This document shows positions 22,902 to 30,917 of a stretch of 64,000 bases of DNA, in pieces; positions within the stretch are counted from its first letter, which is position 1; each line of letters begins with the position of its first letter. This DNA comes from Streptomyces megasporus. GTDB lineage: Bacteria; Actinomycetota; Actinomycetes; Streptomycetales; Streptomycetaceae. Position numbers and translations under genes: made by a program. The notes below the pieces were generated by a model, which searched no databases, was not told the origin of the DNA, and was given only the letters and a program-made list of their open reading frames with translations. The stretch is from positions 186,001 through 250,000 of the forward strand of contig NZ_JODL01000002.1 of assembly GCF_000718985.1 (NCBI RefSeq). Reading direction: 5' to 3'.

Positions 22902-23054
22902 TCAGAGCAGCCCGAGCCCGGTGACGATCACGGCGACCAGCACGGTGAGCGTCCAGCCGAGCGCCTGCTCGACCAGCTTCTCCCGGTCCTCGTCCGACGG
23001 CCCGCCGGTGCGGACCCAGGGTGCTGCGATCCTCGCCGCCATCGTGTGGCCCAT
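22902..23054 (-). CDS. Small membrane protein, 50 aa
   Basis: Starts at ATG 23054 with GAGGA 7 nt upstream (GAGGACACCACC). The sequence MGHTMAARIAAPWVRTGG is followed by an acidic stretch and one transmembrane helix (LGWTLTVLVAVIVTGLGLL) at the C terminus. Function unknown. It sits between the mutase and the glycopolymer cluster and is transcribed in the same direction as the transferase genes beyond it, but separated from them by a terminator. Confidence 0.75.
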   Translation of the reverse strand: MGHTMAARIAAPWVRTGGPSDEDREKLVEQALGWTLTVLVAVIVTGLGLL

Positions 23055-23297
23055 GGTGGTGTCCTCGTCTCGCCTCATGGCACGCCCGTGCCGACGGTCT
23101 GCGGTCGCCGCGGCCGATCGCCGCGGCCCCTCCAGGATGCGGGGAGAGGCGCCGGCCAAACAGAGACGCGGATCACTCCCGGACCGGATGGCCCTCTCCG
23201 GGACGATCCCAACATGCCGCCCAACCAGGGCGGATGGGGCATCGACGAGCACGTCGGGCCGGCCGAGCTGTGATGAACGACACGCGCGGGCCGCCAC

Positions 23298-23331
23298 CGG
23301 GAGGCCCCACTCGCCGCCGGCGGGCCTCCCG
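23298..23331 (-). terminator. Terminator of the transferase operon
   Basis: A 10-bp stem CGGGAGGCCC / GGGCCTCCCG (23298-23307 with 23322-23331) directly downstream of the polysialyltransferase-like gene. Confidence 0.65.
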
Positions 23332-23344
23332 GGCCCCTCGACCC

Positions 23345-24712
23345 TCAGTGGTGCTTCCTCCGCCCCAGCGCGAGCGCGCGGCGGGCCGTGCGCCGCACGG
23401 TCGGGTTGCGGACGACGGGCGCCAGACCGGTCGGGAGCGCGCCGGGCAGGGCGAGGGAGGCCAGCCGGCGACGGGGGAAGTGACGCCGGACGCGCTCGGC
23501 GGGGTGGGCGGCCAGGAAGCGCTCGGCCTCGTCCCGCAGCCCGGGGTGGACCCGCGGCCACATGCAGAAGGCCAACGCCCGCACCAGCCCGGCGAGTTCC
23601 TCCCAGGCCTCCTCGGTCACCCCGTCGAGGACGGACCGGGCCCGGCCGCGGACCGCCGCCGGGTCCTCCAGATCCGGCAGCAGCGCGTCGGCGATCACCG
23701 TCGGGACGCGGTCGGCGTGCTCGTAGGGGGTCAGGTGGTCGAGGAGGACGTCCGTGCCGCAGCGGGCCACCGGCAGCCCCAGGACGGTGCCCGCGACCAG
23801 CAGCGTCTCCGGCGGGAAGCCGGTCACCAGCGCCGGACGCAGCAGCTCGCACAGCACCTCCGGCGGCGGTGTGCCCTCGGCGACGGACAGCTCCACGCCG
23901 AGTCCGTCCGCCCGCTCCAGGAGCGCCCGGACACGCCGCTCGGAGGCGGCCGGATGGGGGGCGAGGACGGCCGTGCGCAGCCCCAGCTCCCGCAGGGCGC
24001 GCAGCATCCGCTCCTGGAGCCGCTCCTCCCGGGCGGGCGGGAGCGCGCCCGGCGCGTCCGGGTCCTGCCCGACGAGCAGCGCGCACCCCTCGGGCACGGC
24101 CGGCCGCGGCAGTTCGCGCGCCGCCTCGGCCAGGACGGCCCGCAGCGCGTCGGCCGGCACGACCCGCTCCTCCGCCTCGAACTCCGTCAGCAGCAGCGGA
24201 CGCAGCCCGGGCAGCGGGCCGAGGTGGAGCAGCCGCCGCACCCGGGTGCCCAGCAGCGGGTCGAGCTTGCCGGGGGTGGGGCCGTACGCCGCCGCCCCGG
24301 TGACGCACACGTCCAGCGGGGCGTCGGGGAAGATCCGGGCGAGGGCCTGTGCCGGGGCGGTGTCGACGCCCTCCACGACGAGCTCCACCTCCGCGTTCCC
24401 CAGCCCCCACAGCGACCGCAACTGCCGCTCCCACAGGGGCGCGTCGTCGGCGCGCGGCACCCAGGAGCCGGGGTGGAGGGGGCGGATCACGTCGTTCCAG
24501 GACAGCACCCGGTCGAAGCGGCGCCGCAGCGGGGCGAAGCCGGGCAGGGCGTCCGGGGCGGGGGTGGTCTCGGGGACGGCGGCGTCGCCCGCGACCAGCA
24601 GCAGCCGCTCCCCGCCCGCCCCCGACAGGTCGGCGTCCAGCGCCGCGGCCTGCAGGGCGGCGCCCAACGGGGTGCCGGCGACCAGGAGTCGGACGCGGGA
24701 GGAGGCGGTCAT
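23345..24712 (-). CDS. Polysialyltransferase-family glycosyltransferase
   Basis: A 455-aa protein I assign to the alpha-2,8-polysialyltransferase-like family annotated in many streptomycetes, from its overall pattern and context rather than from one decisive motif. It has two alpha/beta halves: LLVAGTPLGAALQAAALDAD at the N terminus, then GCALLVGQDPDAPG, RTAVLAPHPAASERRV and TGFPPETLLVAGTVLGLPVA. It overlaps the preceding GT2 gene by 4 nt (ATGA). The nearby CMP-nonulosonate synthesis genes make transfer of Kdn or another nonulosonate to a wall polymer the likely role. Confidence 0.72.
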   Translation of the reverse strand: MTASSRVRLLVAGTPLGAALQAAALDADLSGAGGERLLLVAGDAAVPETTPAPDALPGFAPLRRRFDRVLSWNDVIRPLHPGSWVPRADDAPLWERQLRSLWGLGNAEVELVVEGVDTAPAQALARIFPDAPLDVCVTGAAAYGPTPGKLDPLLGTRVRRLLHLGPLPGLRPLLLTEFEAEERVVPADALRAVLAEAARELPRPAVPEGCALLVGQDPDAPGALPPAREERLQERMLRALRELGLRTAVLAPHPAASERRVRALLERADGLGVELSVAEGTPPPEVLCELLRPALVTGFPPETLLVAGTVLGLPVARCGTDVLLDHLTPYEHADRVPTVIADALLPDLEDPAAVRGRARSVLDGVTEEAWEELAGLVRALAFCMWPRVHPGLRDEAERFLAAHPAERVRRHFPRRRLASLALPGALPTGLAPVVRNPTVRRTARRALALGRRKHH

Positions 24713-25761
24713 CGGACGCCCCCCGCACCGGCCTCGGACGCGGTCCGCGCGCGGACCGCGGGGGAGAGGACGGGGCGGCGGCGCAACCGCCTCAACCGGG
24801 CGGCGCGTTCGAGGTCCATGGAGTCCAGGGCCTGCCTCACCAGGTCGTCGGGGAGCCGCCGCAGGGCGGCCGCACAGCGGGCGCGCACCGTGCGGGCCAT
24901 GTGCGCATCGAAGCGGTCGCTCGTCAGGTGGTGGTGGACGACCGCGCAGTAGGTGCGGACGGCCTTGGGCAGCAGCGCCGCCGCGTCCCGGTCGCGGGAG
25001 GTCTCCTCGACCAGCCGGTCGTAGGCGGGGATGAAGTCGAGCTGCCGCTCGTCGCCGATCCGGGTGAGGGAGCCGGCGACCCCGCGCCGGTAGAAGACGC
25101 CCGTCAGCCCGACCACGGCGAAGGACGCCGCCTCGCGGTGCAGCCGCCAGATCCACGGCCGGTCCTCGGCGGTGCGCAACTCCTCGTCGAAGCGGAGGAC
25201 GCCGCGCTCCAGCAGCCGCCGGTGGTAGACGCCGGCCCAGGCGTAGGCGTAGTCGACAGAGGTGGTGCGGTGCGCGGGGAGGATCGCGGCGCGGGGGTCG
25301 TCCACGGTGCCGCGGCGGCCGTGCGGGGCGCGCACCACGGTGCGCCTGCGCCCGACGCACCGCACGTGGTCGGTGCGGAGGAAGTCGCAGTCCAGCGCCT
25401 CGGCGGCGGCCAGCAGTTCGCGGAAGTGGTCGGGGGCCGTCCAGTCGTCGCCGTCGAGGAAGGCGAGGTGCCTCCCGCGCGCGGCGTCCAGCCCGGTGTT
25501 GCGCGCGGCGGCCACGCCCCGGCGCCGCTCGTGCCGCACCAGCACCGCGCCGGGAATCTCCTTTTCGGCACGGTCCAGGAGATCCGAGGTGCCGTCCGTC
25601 GAACCGTCGTCGACCAGAATGAATTCGACGTCCCTTTTTCCGGATACCCCGGATTTCCTCGTACTGCCGAGAAGCTCCGCGTTCAGACGCAGACTGCGGA
25701 GGGTGTCGGGGGCGTAGGGCCGAACGTCGTGGAACGGCACGATGACGGAGAGCTTGACCAC
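24709..25761 (-). CDS. Family 2 glycosyltransferase
   Basis: A GT-A fold sugar transferase of about 350 aa. The N-terminal KLSVIVPFHDVRPYAPDTL, the nucleotide-sugar site VEFILVDDGSTDGT and AFLDGDDWTAPDHF (D-x-D) are clear. The C-terminal part is Arg-rich and helical. The start is uncertain: GTG at 25761 gives VVKLSVIVPFH, the length expected for the family, but lacks a clean ribosome binding site; an ATG at 25830 would add 23 atypical residues. It forms an operon with the polysialyltransferase-like gene and is divergent from the DUF6716 gene. Confidence 0.85.
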   Translation of the reverse strand: MVKLSVIVPFHDVRPYAPDTLRSLRLNAELLGSTRKSGVSGKRDVEFILVDDGSTDGTSDLLDRAEKEIPGAVLVRHERRRGVAAARNTGLDAARGRHLAFLDGDDWTAPDHFRELLAAAEALDCDFLRTDHVRCVGRRRTVVRAPHGRRGTVDDPRAAILPAHRTTSVDYAYAWAGVYHRRLLERGVLRFDEELRTAEDRPWIWRLHREAASFAVVGLTGVFYRRGVAGSLTRIGDERQLDFIPAYDRLVEETSRDRDAAALLPKAVRTYCAVVHHHLTSDRFDAHMARTVRARCAAALRRLPDDLVRQALDSMDLERAARLRRLRRRPVLSPAVRARTASEAGAGGVR

Positions 25762-25935
25762 TCCGGTGAGGTTAGGGACCCGAGCGGCATACCCGCCGAC
25801 CAGTGGCGTAAGTACGGGTGAACGCGCCATGGCGGAATGGTGAACCCCGTTTTCCGGAAGCCGGGTTGGCCGTCCGTCGGTGTGCTGTTAACCGTCTGTT
25901 GCATGTGCGTTGGGCGGAGAATCGGAATTCCTTCC

Positions 25936-25941
25936 TAGCGT
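25936..25941 (+). promoter_or_regulatory. -10 element of a probable leaderless promoter
   Basis: TAGCGT ends 7 nt before the GTG at 25949, and there is no ribosome binding site, suggesting that transcription and translation start together. No convincing -35 was found. Confidence 0.4.
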
Positions 25942-25948
25942 CTGCGAC

Positions 25949-27283
25949 GTGCCATCACCCACCACTTCGCATTCACCGGAAGCGTCGACGCGCATCGCCG
26001 TGCTCGCCGATTCCGACACGCGCTGGAAATGGGGTGCGCTCACCGCGCACCGCATCGTTCCCGGCGCGCCCGTCGACGGGCTGCTGCTGCGCGGTCGGGC
26101 CACCCCGACCGCCCGCCAGCTCGACGAGGTCGGCGTGCGCGCGGCCTCGCTGCGCGAGGTGACGGCCGCGGAGTTCCTCGGCTCCGTCGACCGGGACGCG
26201 TACGACGTGGTGGTCCTCGCCTGCGTCGGCGGCACCGTCCAGGCGATGCTGCACGGGCTCGCGCACCACCTCAACGGGCGGGAGCGCCGCCCGGTCACCG
26301 TCACCGGCTACGTCGGCGTCGTCTACGAGAAGCTCGCCGACGGACTGCTGCTGCGGCACGGAGCCGACGTCGTGCTGGCCAACTCCGCCCACGACGCGGA
26401 GCGTTTCCGCGCGGTCTACGAGGGCGTGGGCGCGGACGCCGACAGCGTCGTGGAGTGCGCGCTGCCCTTCCTGGGAGGCGCGCCGTACGAGGCGTCGACG
26501 GAGCGGCCCCACACCGTCGTCTTCGCCGTCCAGCCGTCCGTGCCCGCGAGCCGCGCCGACCGCGAGTACCTGCTGCGCCGCGCCGCCGAACACGCCCGTC
26601 GGCACCCGGACCGCGAGGTGCTGATCAAGCTGCGCAGCAAGCCGGGCGAGCACACCACGCACATCGAGGAGCAGCCGTACCAGAAGCTCGCGGCGCGGCT
26701 CCCCGGCGGACTGCCGGCCAACTGCCGCCTGGTCTACGGGCACATGGGCGAGGTGCTGGACCGCACCGACCTGCTGGTCACCGTCAGCTCCACCGCCGCC
26801 CTGGAGGCCCTGCACCGCGGCATTCCCACCGCGATCCTCACCGACCTCGGCGTCCGCGAGGCGCTGGGCAACCACCACTTCCTGGGCTCGGGCTGCCTCG
26901 CCTCCTGGGACCAGCTCGACGAGGGCCTGCTGCCCCGACCCGACGCCGCCTGGACGGCCCGGCAGGGCGTCGTGGCCGACGGCCCCTACGAGGCGGCCTT
27001 CGACGCGGCCCGCGAGCGGGTCGCCGCCCTCGTCGCCCGCGCGACGCTGCCGCCGATCACCCCGTACTACACGCTCACCACCGCCCCCGGTTACCTCCCC
27101 GGCGTCCTCGCCCGTCACGGGCTCGACGCCTCCGGGGCGCCCCGGCCCACGGCGGCGGCAGGCAAGCCCGCCTCCGGCCTGCGCCGGGCCGTCCGCGCGG
27201 CCGTGCGGGACGCGGCACGCGGCGCGTACCGCCACGGCGTCCAGCGCGTGGCGCCGGTCATCCGCCGGATGGGGGAGCTGTGA
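25949..27283 (+). CDS. DUF6716-type putative glycosyltransferase
   Basis: A 444-aa cytoplasmic protein. The first half starts RIAVLADSDTRWKWGALTAHRI and the second has a GT-B-like nucleotide-sugar region, YGHMGEVLDRTDLLVTVSSTAALEAL split by short loops. I recognise it as the DUF6716 family found with nonulosonate genes in streptomycetes; no activity is established. The start is GTG 25949. The C terminus is basic (RRAVRAAVRDAARGAYRHG), perhaps a membrane-surface helix. The downstream CMP-synthetase gene follows on the same strand, and a weak alternative GTG of that gene overlaps this stop. Confidence 0.7.
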   Translation: MPSPTTSHSPEASTRIAVLADSDTRWKWGALTAHRIVPGAPVDGLLLRGRATPTARQLDEVGVRAASLREVTAAEFLGSVDRDAYDVVVLACVGGTVQAMLHGLAHHLNGRERRPVTVTGYVGVVYEKLADGLLLRHGADVVLANSAHDAERFRAVYEGVGADADSVVECALPFLGGAPYEASTERPHTVVFAVQPSVPASRADREYLLRRAAEHARRHPDREVLIKLRSKPGEHTTHIEEQPYQKLAARLPGGLPANCRLVYGHMGEVLDRTDLLVTVSSTAALEALHRGIPTAILTDLGVREALGNHHFLGSGCLASWDQLDEGLLPRPDAAWTARQGVVADGPYEAAFDAARERVAALVARATLPPITPYYTLTTAPGYLPGVLARHGLDASGAPRPTAAAGKPASGLRRAVRAAVRDAARGAYRHGVQRVAPVIRRMGEL

Positions 27284-27372
27284 GCGCCGCACTTCCCGAC
27301 GCCGCACCCCGCGACGCCGCACTTCCCGACACCGCGTCTCTCGACGCCTCAGCCCGGCAAGGAGCCGCCGCA

Positions 27373-28590
27373 GTGCCCCCCAACGCCCCCGTCGTCCTCG
27401 CCGTGATCCCCGCCCGTGGCGGCTCCAAGGGGGTGCCCGCGAAGAACCTCGCCACCGTCGGCGGCGTTCCGCTGGTCGTCCGCGCGGCGCGGGAGTGCCT
27501 GGCGGCCCGCGGCGTGACGCACGTGGTGGTCTCCACCGACGACGCGGCCATCGCCGAGGCCGCCCGCGGCACGGGCGCCGAGGTCGTCGAGCGGCCCGCC
27601 GACATCGCGGGCGACACCGCCACCAGCGAGGCCGCCGTCCTGCACGCCATGGACGTCCACGCCGAGCGGCACGGCCGGGAGGCCGACGTGGTGCTGCTGG
27701 TGCAGTGCACCAGCCCCTTCCTCACCCGCGAGGACGTCGAGGGGGTGACCGCCGCGGTGGCCTTCGGCGGAGCCGACAGCGCGCTGACCGTCGCCCCCTT
27801 CCACGGTTTCGTCTGGCGCGACGGTGACGGAGGCGACGGGGAGGGCGGCGGGAAGGGGACCGGCGGACACGGCGTCAACCACGACAAGGCGTTCCGCCCG
27901 CGCCGCCAGGACCGGCCGCAGGACCTGCTGGAGACCGGCGCCGCGTACGCGATGCGCGCCGCCGGCTTCCGCGAGGCCGAGCACCGCTTCTTCGGCCGCA
28001 CCGAGCTGGTGCGCACCGATCCGGCGCGCGTGCTGGAGGTCGACGACCCGCACGACCTCGCCCGCGCCCGCGCGCTCGCCCCGCTGCTCGACGGAGAGCG
28101 GCCCGGCGCGCTGCCGACCCGCGACGACGTCGACGCGGTCGTACTCGACTTCGACGGCACCCAGACCGACGACCGGGTGTACGTCGACTCCGACGGACGG
28201 GAGACGGTCGCGGTCCACCGCGGCGACGGGCTGGGCATCGCCGCCCTGCGCCGCGCGGGCCTGCCGCTGCTGATCCTGTCCACGGAACAGAACCCGGTGG
28301 TCGCCGCACGCGCCCGCAAACTGCGGATTCCCGTGCTGCACGGCGTCGACCGGAAGGACCTCGCCCTCAAGCAGTGGTGCGAGGAGCAGGGCATCGCGCC
28401 GGAGCGCGTGCTCTACGTCGGAAACGACGTCAACGACCTGCCGTGCTTCGGCCTGGTCGGCTGGCCCGTCGCGGTGGCCAGTGCCCACGACGTCGTGCGC
28501 GGCGCGGCCCGCGCGGTCACCTCCGTCCCCGGAGGGGCCGGCGCGATCCGCGAGATCGCCTCGTGGATCCTCGGAAAGGAACTGTCTTGA
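27373..28590 (+). CDS. neuA: CMP-nonulosonate synthetase fused to HAD phosphatase
   Basis: A two-domain enzyme of 405 aa. Residues 1-245 are an acylneuraminate cytidylyltransferase (LAVIPARGGSKGVPAKNL, VVVSTDDAAIAEAA, VLLVQCTSPF, EVDDPHDLARA). A Gly/Asp-rich insert (about 155-170) interrupts it. Residues 255-405 are a KdsC-like HAD phosphatase (VVLDFDGTQTDD, LILSTEQ, VLYVGNDVNDLPC). The fusion can supply both the sugar-9-phosphate phosphatase and the CMP activation step, fitting Kdn made from mannose-6-phosphate. GTG 27373 is chosen for AAGGAG 8 nt upstream over a GTG at 27280. Confidence 0.85.
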   Translation: MPPNAPVVLAVIPARGGSKGVPAKNLATVGGVPLVVRAARECLAARGVTHVVVSTDDAAIAEAARGTGAEVVERPADIAGDTATSEAAVLHAMDVHAERHGREADVVLLVQCTSPFLTREDVEGVTAAVAFGGADSALTVAPFHGFVWRDGDGGDGEGGGKGTGGHGVNHDKAFRPRRQDRPQDLLETGAAYAMRAAGFREAEHRFFGRTELVRTDPARVLEVDDPHDLARARALAPLLDGERPGALPTRDDVDAVVLDFDGTQTDDRVYVDSDGRETVAVHRGDGLGIAALRRAGLPLLILSTEQNPVVAARARKLRIPVLHGVDRKDLALKQWCEEQGIAPERVLYVGNDVNDLPCFGLVGWPVAVASAHDVVRGAARAVTSVPGGAGAIREIASWILGKELS

Positions 28591-28592
28591 CC

Positions 28593-29525
28593 ATGACCAG
28601 CCCCCGCCTCCGTACCCTCGGCAGCAAGATCGTGGGCCCGGGCCGTCCGGTCTACGTCACCGGCGAGATCGGCATCAACCACAACGGCGATCTGGAGAAC
28701 GCCTTCGCGCTGATCGACGCCGCCGCCGACGCCGGCTGCGACGCCGTGAAGTTCCAGAAGCGCACCCCGGAGATCTGCACTCCGCGCGACCAGTGGGACA
28801 TCGAGCGCGACACCCCCTGGGGCCGGATGACGTACATCGAGTACCGCCACCGCGTCGAGTTCGACGAGGAGGGCTACCGGGCCATCGACGCCTACTGCAA
28901 GAAGAAGGGCATCGACTGGTTCGCCTCCCCGTGGGACGTGGAGGCCGTCGAGTTCCTGGAGAAGTTCGACGTGCCCGCCCACAAGGTGGCCTCCGCCTCC
29001 CTGACCGACGACGAGCTGCTGCGCGCCCTGCGCGCCACCGGCCGCACCGTCATCCTGTCCACGGGCATGTCCACCCCGAAGCAGATCCGGCACGCGGTGG
29101 AGGTGCTGGGCAGCGAGAACATCGTCCTCTGCCACGCCACCAGCACCTACCCGGCCAAGGCCGAGGAGCTCAACCTGCGGATGATCCACACCCTGCAGGC
29201 CGAGTACCCGAACGTGCCGATCGGCTACTCCGGCCACGAGACCGGTCTGCAGACCACCCTCGCGGCCGTCGCCCTGGGCGCCGCCTTCGTCGAGCGCCAC
29301 ATCACCCTGGACCGCGCGATGTGGGGCTCGGACCAGGCCGCCTCCGTCGAGCCGCAGGGCCTGCAGCGTCTGGTGCGCGACATCCGCATCATCGAGGAGT
29401 CGCTCGGCGACGGCGTGAAGAAGGTCTACGAGAGCGAGCTGGCTCCCATGAAGAAGCTGCGCCGGGTCAAGGGCGTCGTGGCCGAGGCCGAGGAGGCCGT
29501 CGACCGCGAGCCCGCGACGGTCTGA
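28593..29525 (+). CDS. neuB: NeuB-like nonulosonate synthase
   Basis: Condenses a hexose or its phosphate with phosphoenolpyruvate to give a nine-carbon 2-keto sugar acid. The 310-aa barrel contains GEIGINHNGDLENAFALID, AVKFQKRTPEICT, ILSTGMSTPKQI, CHATSTYPA and IGYSGHETGLQTT. The C-terminal SAF (antifreeze-like) domain of typical NeuB proteins (about 340-350 aa) is absent. ATG 28593 is used; a TTG at 28587 overlaps the neuA stop and has better spacing (6 nt) to AAGGA. It is coupled to the upstream synthetase-phosphatase gene. Confidence 0.9.
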   Translation: MTSPRLRTLGSKIVGPGRPVYVTGEIGINHNGDLENAFALIDAAADAGCDAVKFQKRTPEICTPRDQWDIERDTPWGRMTYIEYRHRVEFDEEGYRAIDAYCKKKGIDWFASPWDVEAVEFLEKFDVPAHKVASASLTDDELLRALRATGRTVILSTGMSTPKQIRHAVEVLGSENIVLCHATSTYPAKAEELNLRMIHTLQAEYPNVPIGYSGHETGLQTTLAAVALGAAFVERHITLDRAMWGSDQAASVEPQGLQRLVRDIRIIEESLGDGVKKVYESELAPMKKLRRVKGVVAEAEEAVDREPATV

Positions 29526-29538
29526 CGGGCCGGCCACG

Positions 29539-30759
29539 GTGAGCACAGGGGGAGTGGTTCCCGCGCAGCCGGACCGGGGGACGGGCGCGGAGGCGGCGCG
29601 GCGGGGGGCGCGTCGCCTCCGCGCCCCCCGCCCCACGGGCCGCCCCACGGGCACCCTCGCCTTCGTCGAGAGCCCGGTACAGCTCCTCAACGTCCTGGAG
29701 TGGGCCCACACCGGCCACCGGGACGGCGGGGAGAAACGGTCCGGCGACCTCACCGTGGCCGTCCTGCCGCCGCGGGACCCGATGACGCGGGGCCAGTTGC
29801 GGCGGATGGCCCGGTTGGCGCACGAGGAGGGCGTCACGGTCCGCTGGGAGGAGGCCCGAGGCGGTGCCGGAGCGCCGCTGCGGACGGTCTCCGCGCTCCT
29901 GGGACCGCTGCGCCGCGCGTCGCGGATCGTGGTGGGGGACCCGTTCTCGCGGTACGTGCAGCTCCTGCTCGCCCTCGCCCGGACCGAGCGGGGCGGCGGG
30001 GCCGACGGGACCGGCGGAGCCGATGACCGGGGCGTCGTGGTCGTCGACGACGGGACGGCGACCATGGAGTTCGTCGCGCAGCTCGCGCGCGGCGAGCGCC
30101 TGGTGCGGTGGCACCGCAAGGGCGCCGGGGGAGCGCGCGCGGCGCTCTTCGCGCCCGTCTCCGCTTCGGCCCGCCGACGGATGACCCCGTCCGAGGGCCG
30201 GCGGGTGGAGGTGTTCAGCTCGATGCCGGTCGAGCCGCCCGAGCACGTGACCGTCACCCGCAACGACTTCTCCTGGACCCGGGCCCGCTTCGGGCCGCCC
30301 ACGGTCACCGGCGGCGCCGACCTGGTCGGCACCTCGCTGGTCGAGACCGGTGTGGTGGACCCGGAGCGCTACCTGGAGGCCGTCGCCTCCCTGGCCCGCG
30401 CCCACGGCGCTCTCCGCTACTTCGCCCACCGCCGGGAGAGCGCCGAGAAGCTGCACCGGGTCGCGGACCGGACGGGCCTGGAGATCGTCCGGCCGGACCT
30501 TCCCCTGGAGCTGGTCGCCCGCCGCGGCCCCATCGGACGCACGATCCTGAGCTTCCCGTCCACCGTCGTGCACACCCTGCCCCTGGCGCTGGCGGGCACC
30601 GGGGTGACGGTGGCGGTCTGCGACGTGGACCCGGCCTGGCTCACCGCGAACGCCTCACCGCGTGCCCAGGGCTTCCTCTCCGGGGTCACCGGCACCGCGC
30701 GGGACGTCCGCAGGCTCACCCCGTCCCCGCCGGTGTCACCCGGGTCGTCCACGTCATGA
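29539..30759 (+). CDS. Putative sialyltransferase-like glycosyltransferase
   Basis: A 406-aa protein downstream of neuB by 13 nt, the last gene of the plus-strand cluster. A disordered basic N terminus (about 35 residues) precedes TLAFVESPVQLLNVLEWAH, RIVVGDPFSRYVQLLLAL and VVVVDDGTATMEFVAQLA. The C-terminal part has ILSFPSTVVHTLPLAL, a pattern seen in GT52 and polysialyltransferase-type enzymes. I infer a nonulosonate transferase, with moderate confidence in the family and low confidence in linkage or acceptor. The start at GTG 29539 has no strong ribosome binding site, consistent with coupling to neuB. Confidence 0.62.
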   Translation: MSTGGVVPAQPDRGTGAEAARRGARRLRAPRPTGRPTGTLAFVESPVQLLNVLEWAHTGHRDGGEKRSGDLTVAVLPPRDPMTRGQLRRMARLAHEEGVTVRWEEARGGAGAPLRTVSALLGPLRRASRIVVGDPFSRYVQLLLALARTERGGGADGTGGADDRGVVVVDDGTATMEFVAQLARGERLVRWHRKGAGGARAALFAPVSASARRRMTPSEGRRVEVFSSMPVEPPEHVTVTRNDFSWTRARFGPPTVTGGADLVGTSLVETGVVDPERYLEAVASLARAHGALRYFAHRRESAEKLHRVADRTGLEIVRPDLPLELVARRGPIGRTILSFPSTVVHTLPLALAGTGVTVAVCDVDPAWLTANASPRAQGFLSGVTGTARDVRRLTPSPPVSPGSSTS

Positions 30760-30799
30760 CCCGCTCGTGACCACATCGTGAAACGAGCAAAAACGGAGG

Positions 30800-30827
30800 G
30801 CATACCCATCCACACCAGGCGGTATGC
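30800..30827. terminator. Weak hairpin after the glycopolymer cluster
   Basis: A 7-bp stem GCATACC / GGTATGC with a 14-nt loop, followed 12-20 nt later by a T run. Possible terminator. Confidence 0.35.
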
Positions 30828-30917
30828 GGTCGCCGGCCGGTTTTTCCGTCCCCTTGGAGGCTGAACTTTGCCCGTTCCCTCTGCGGAGGGCCGTCACCTG
30901 GGCTTACCCTCGACAAG

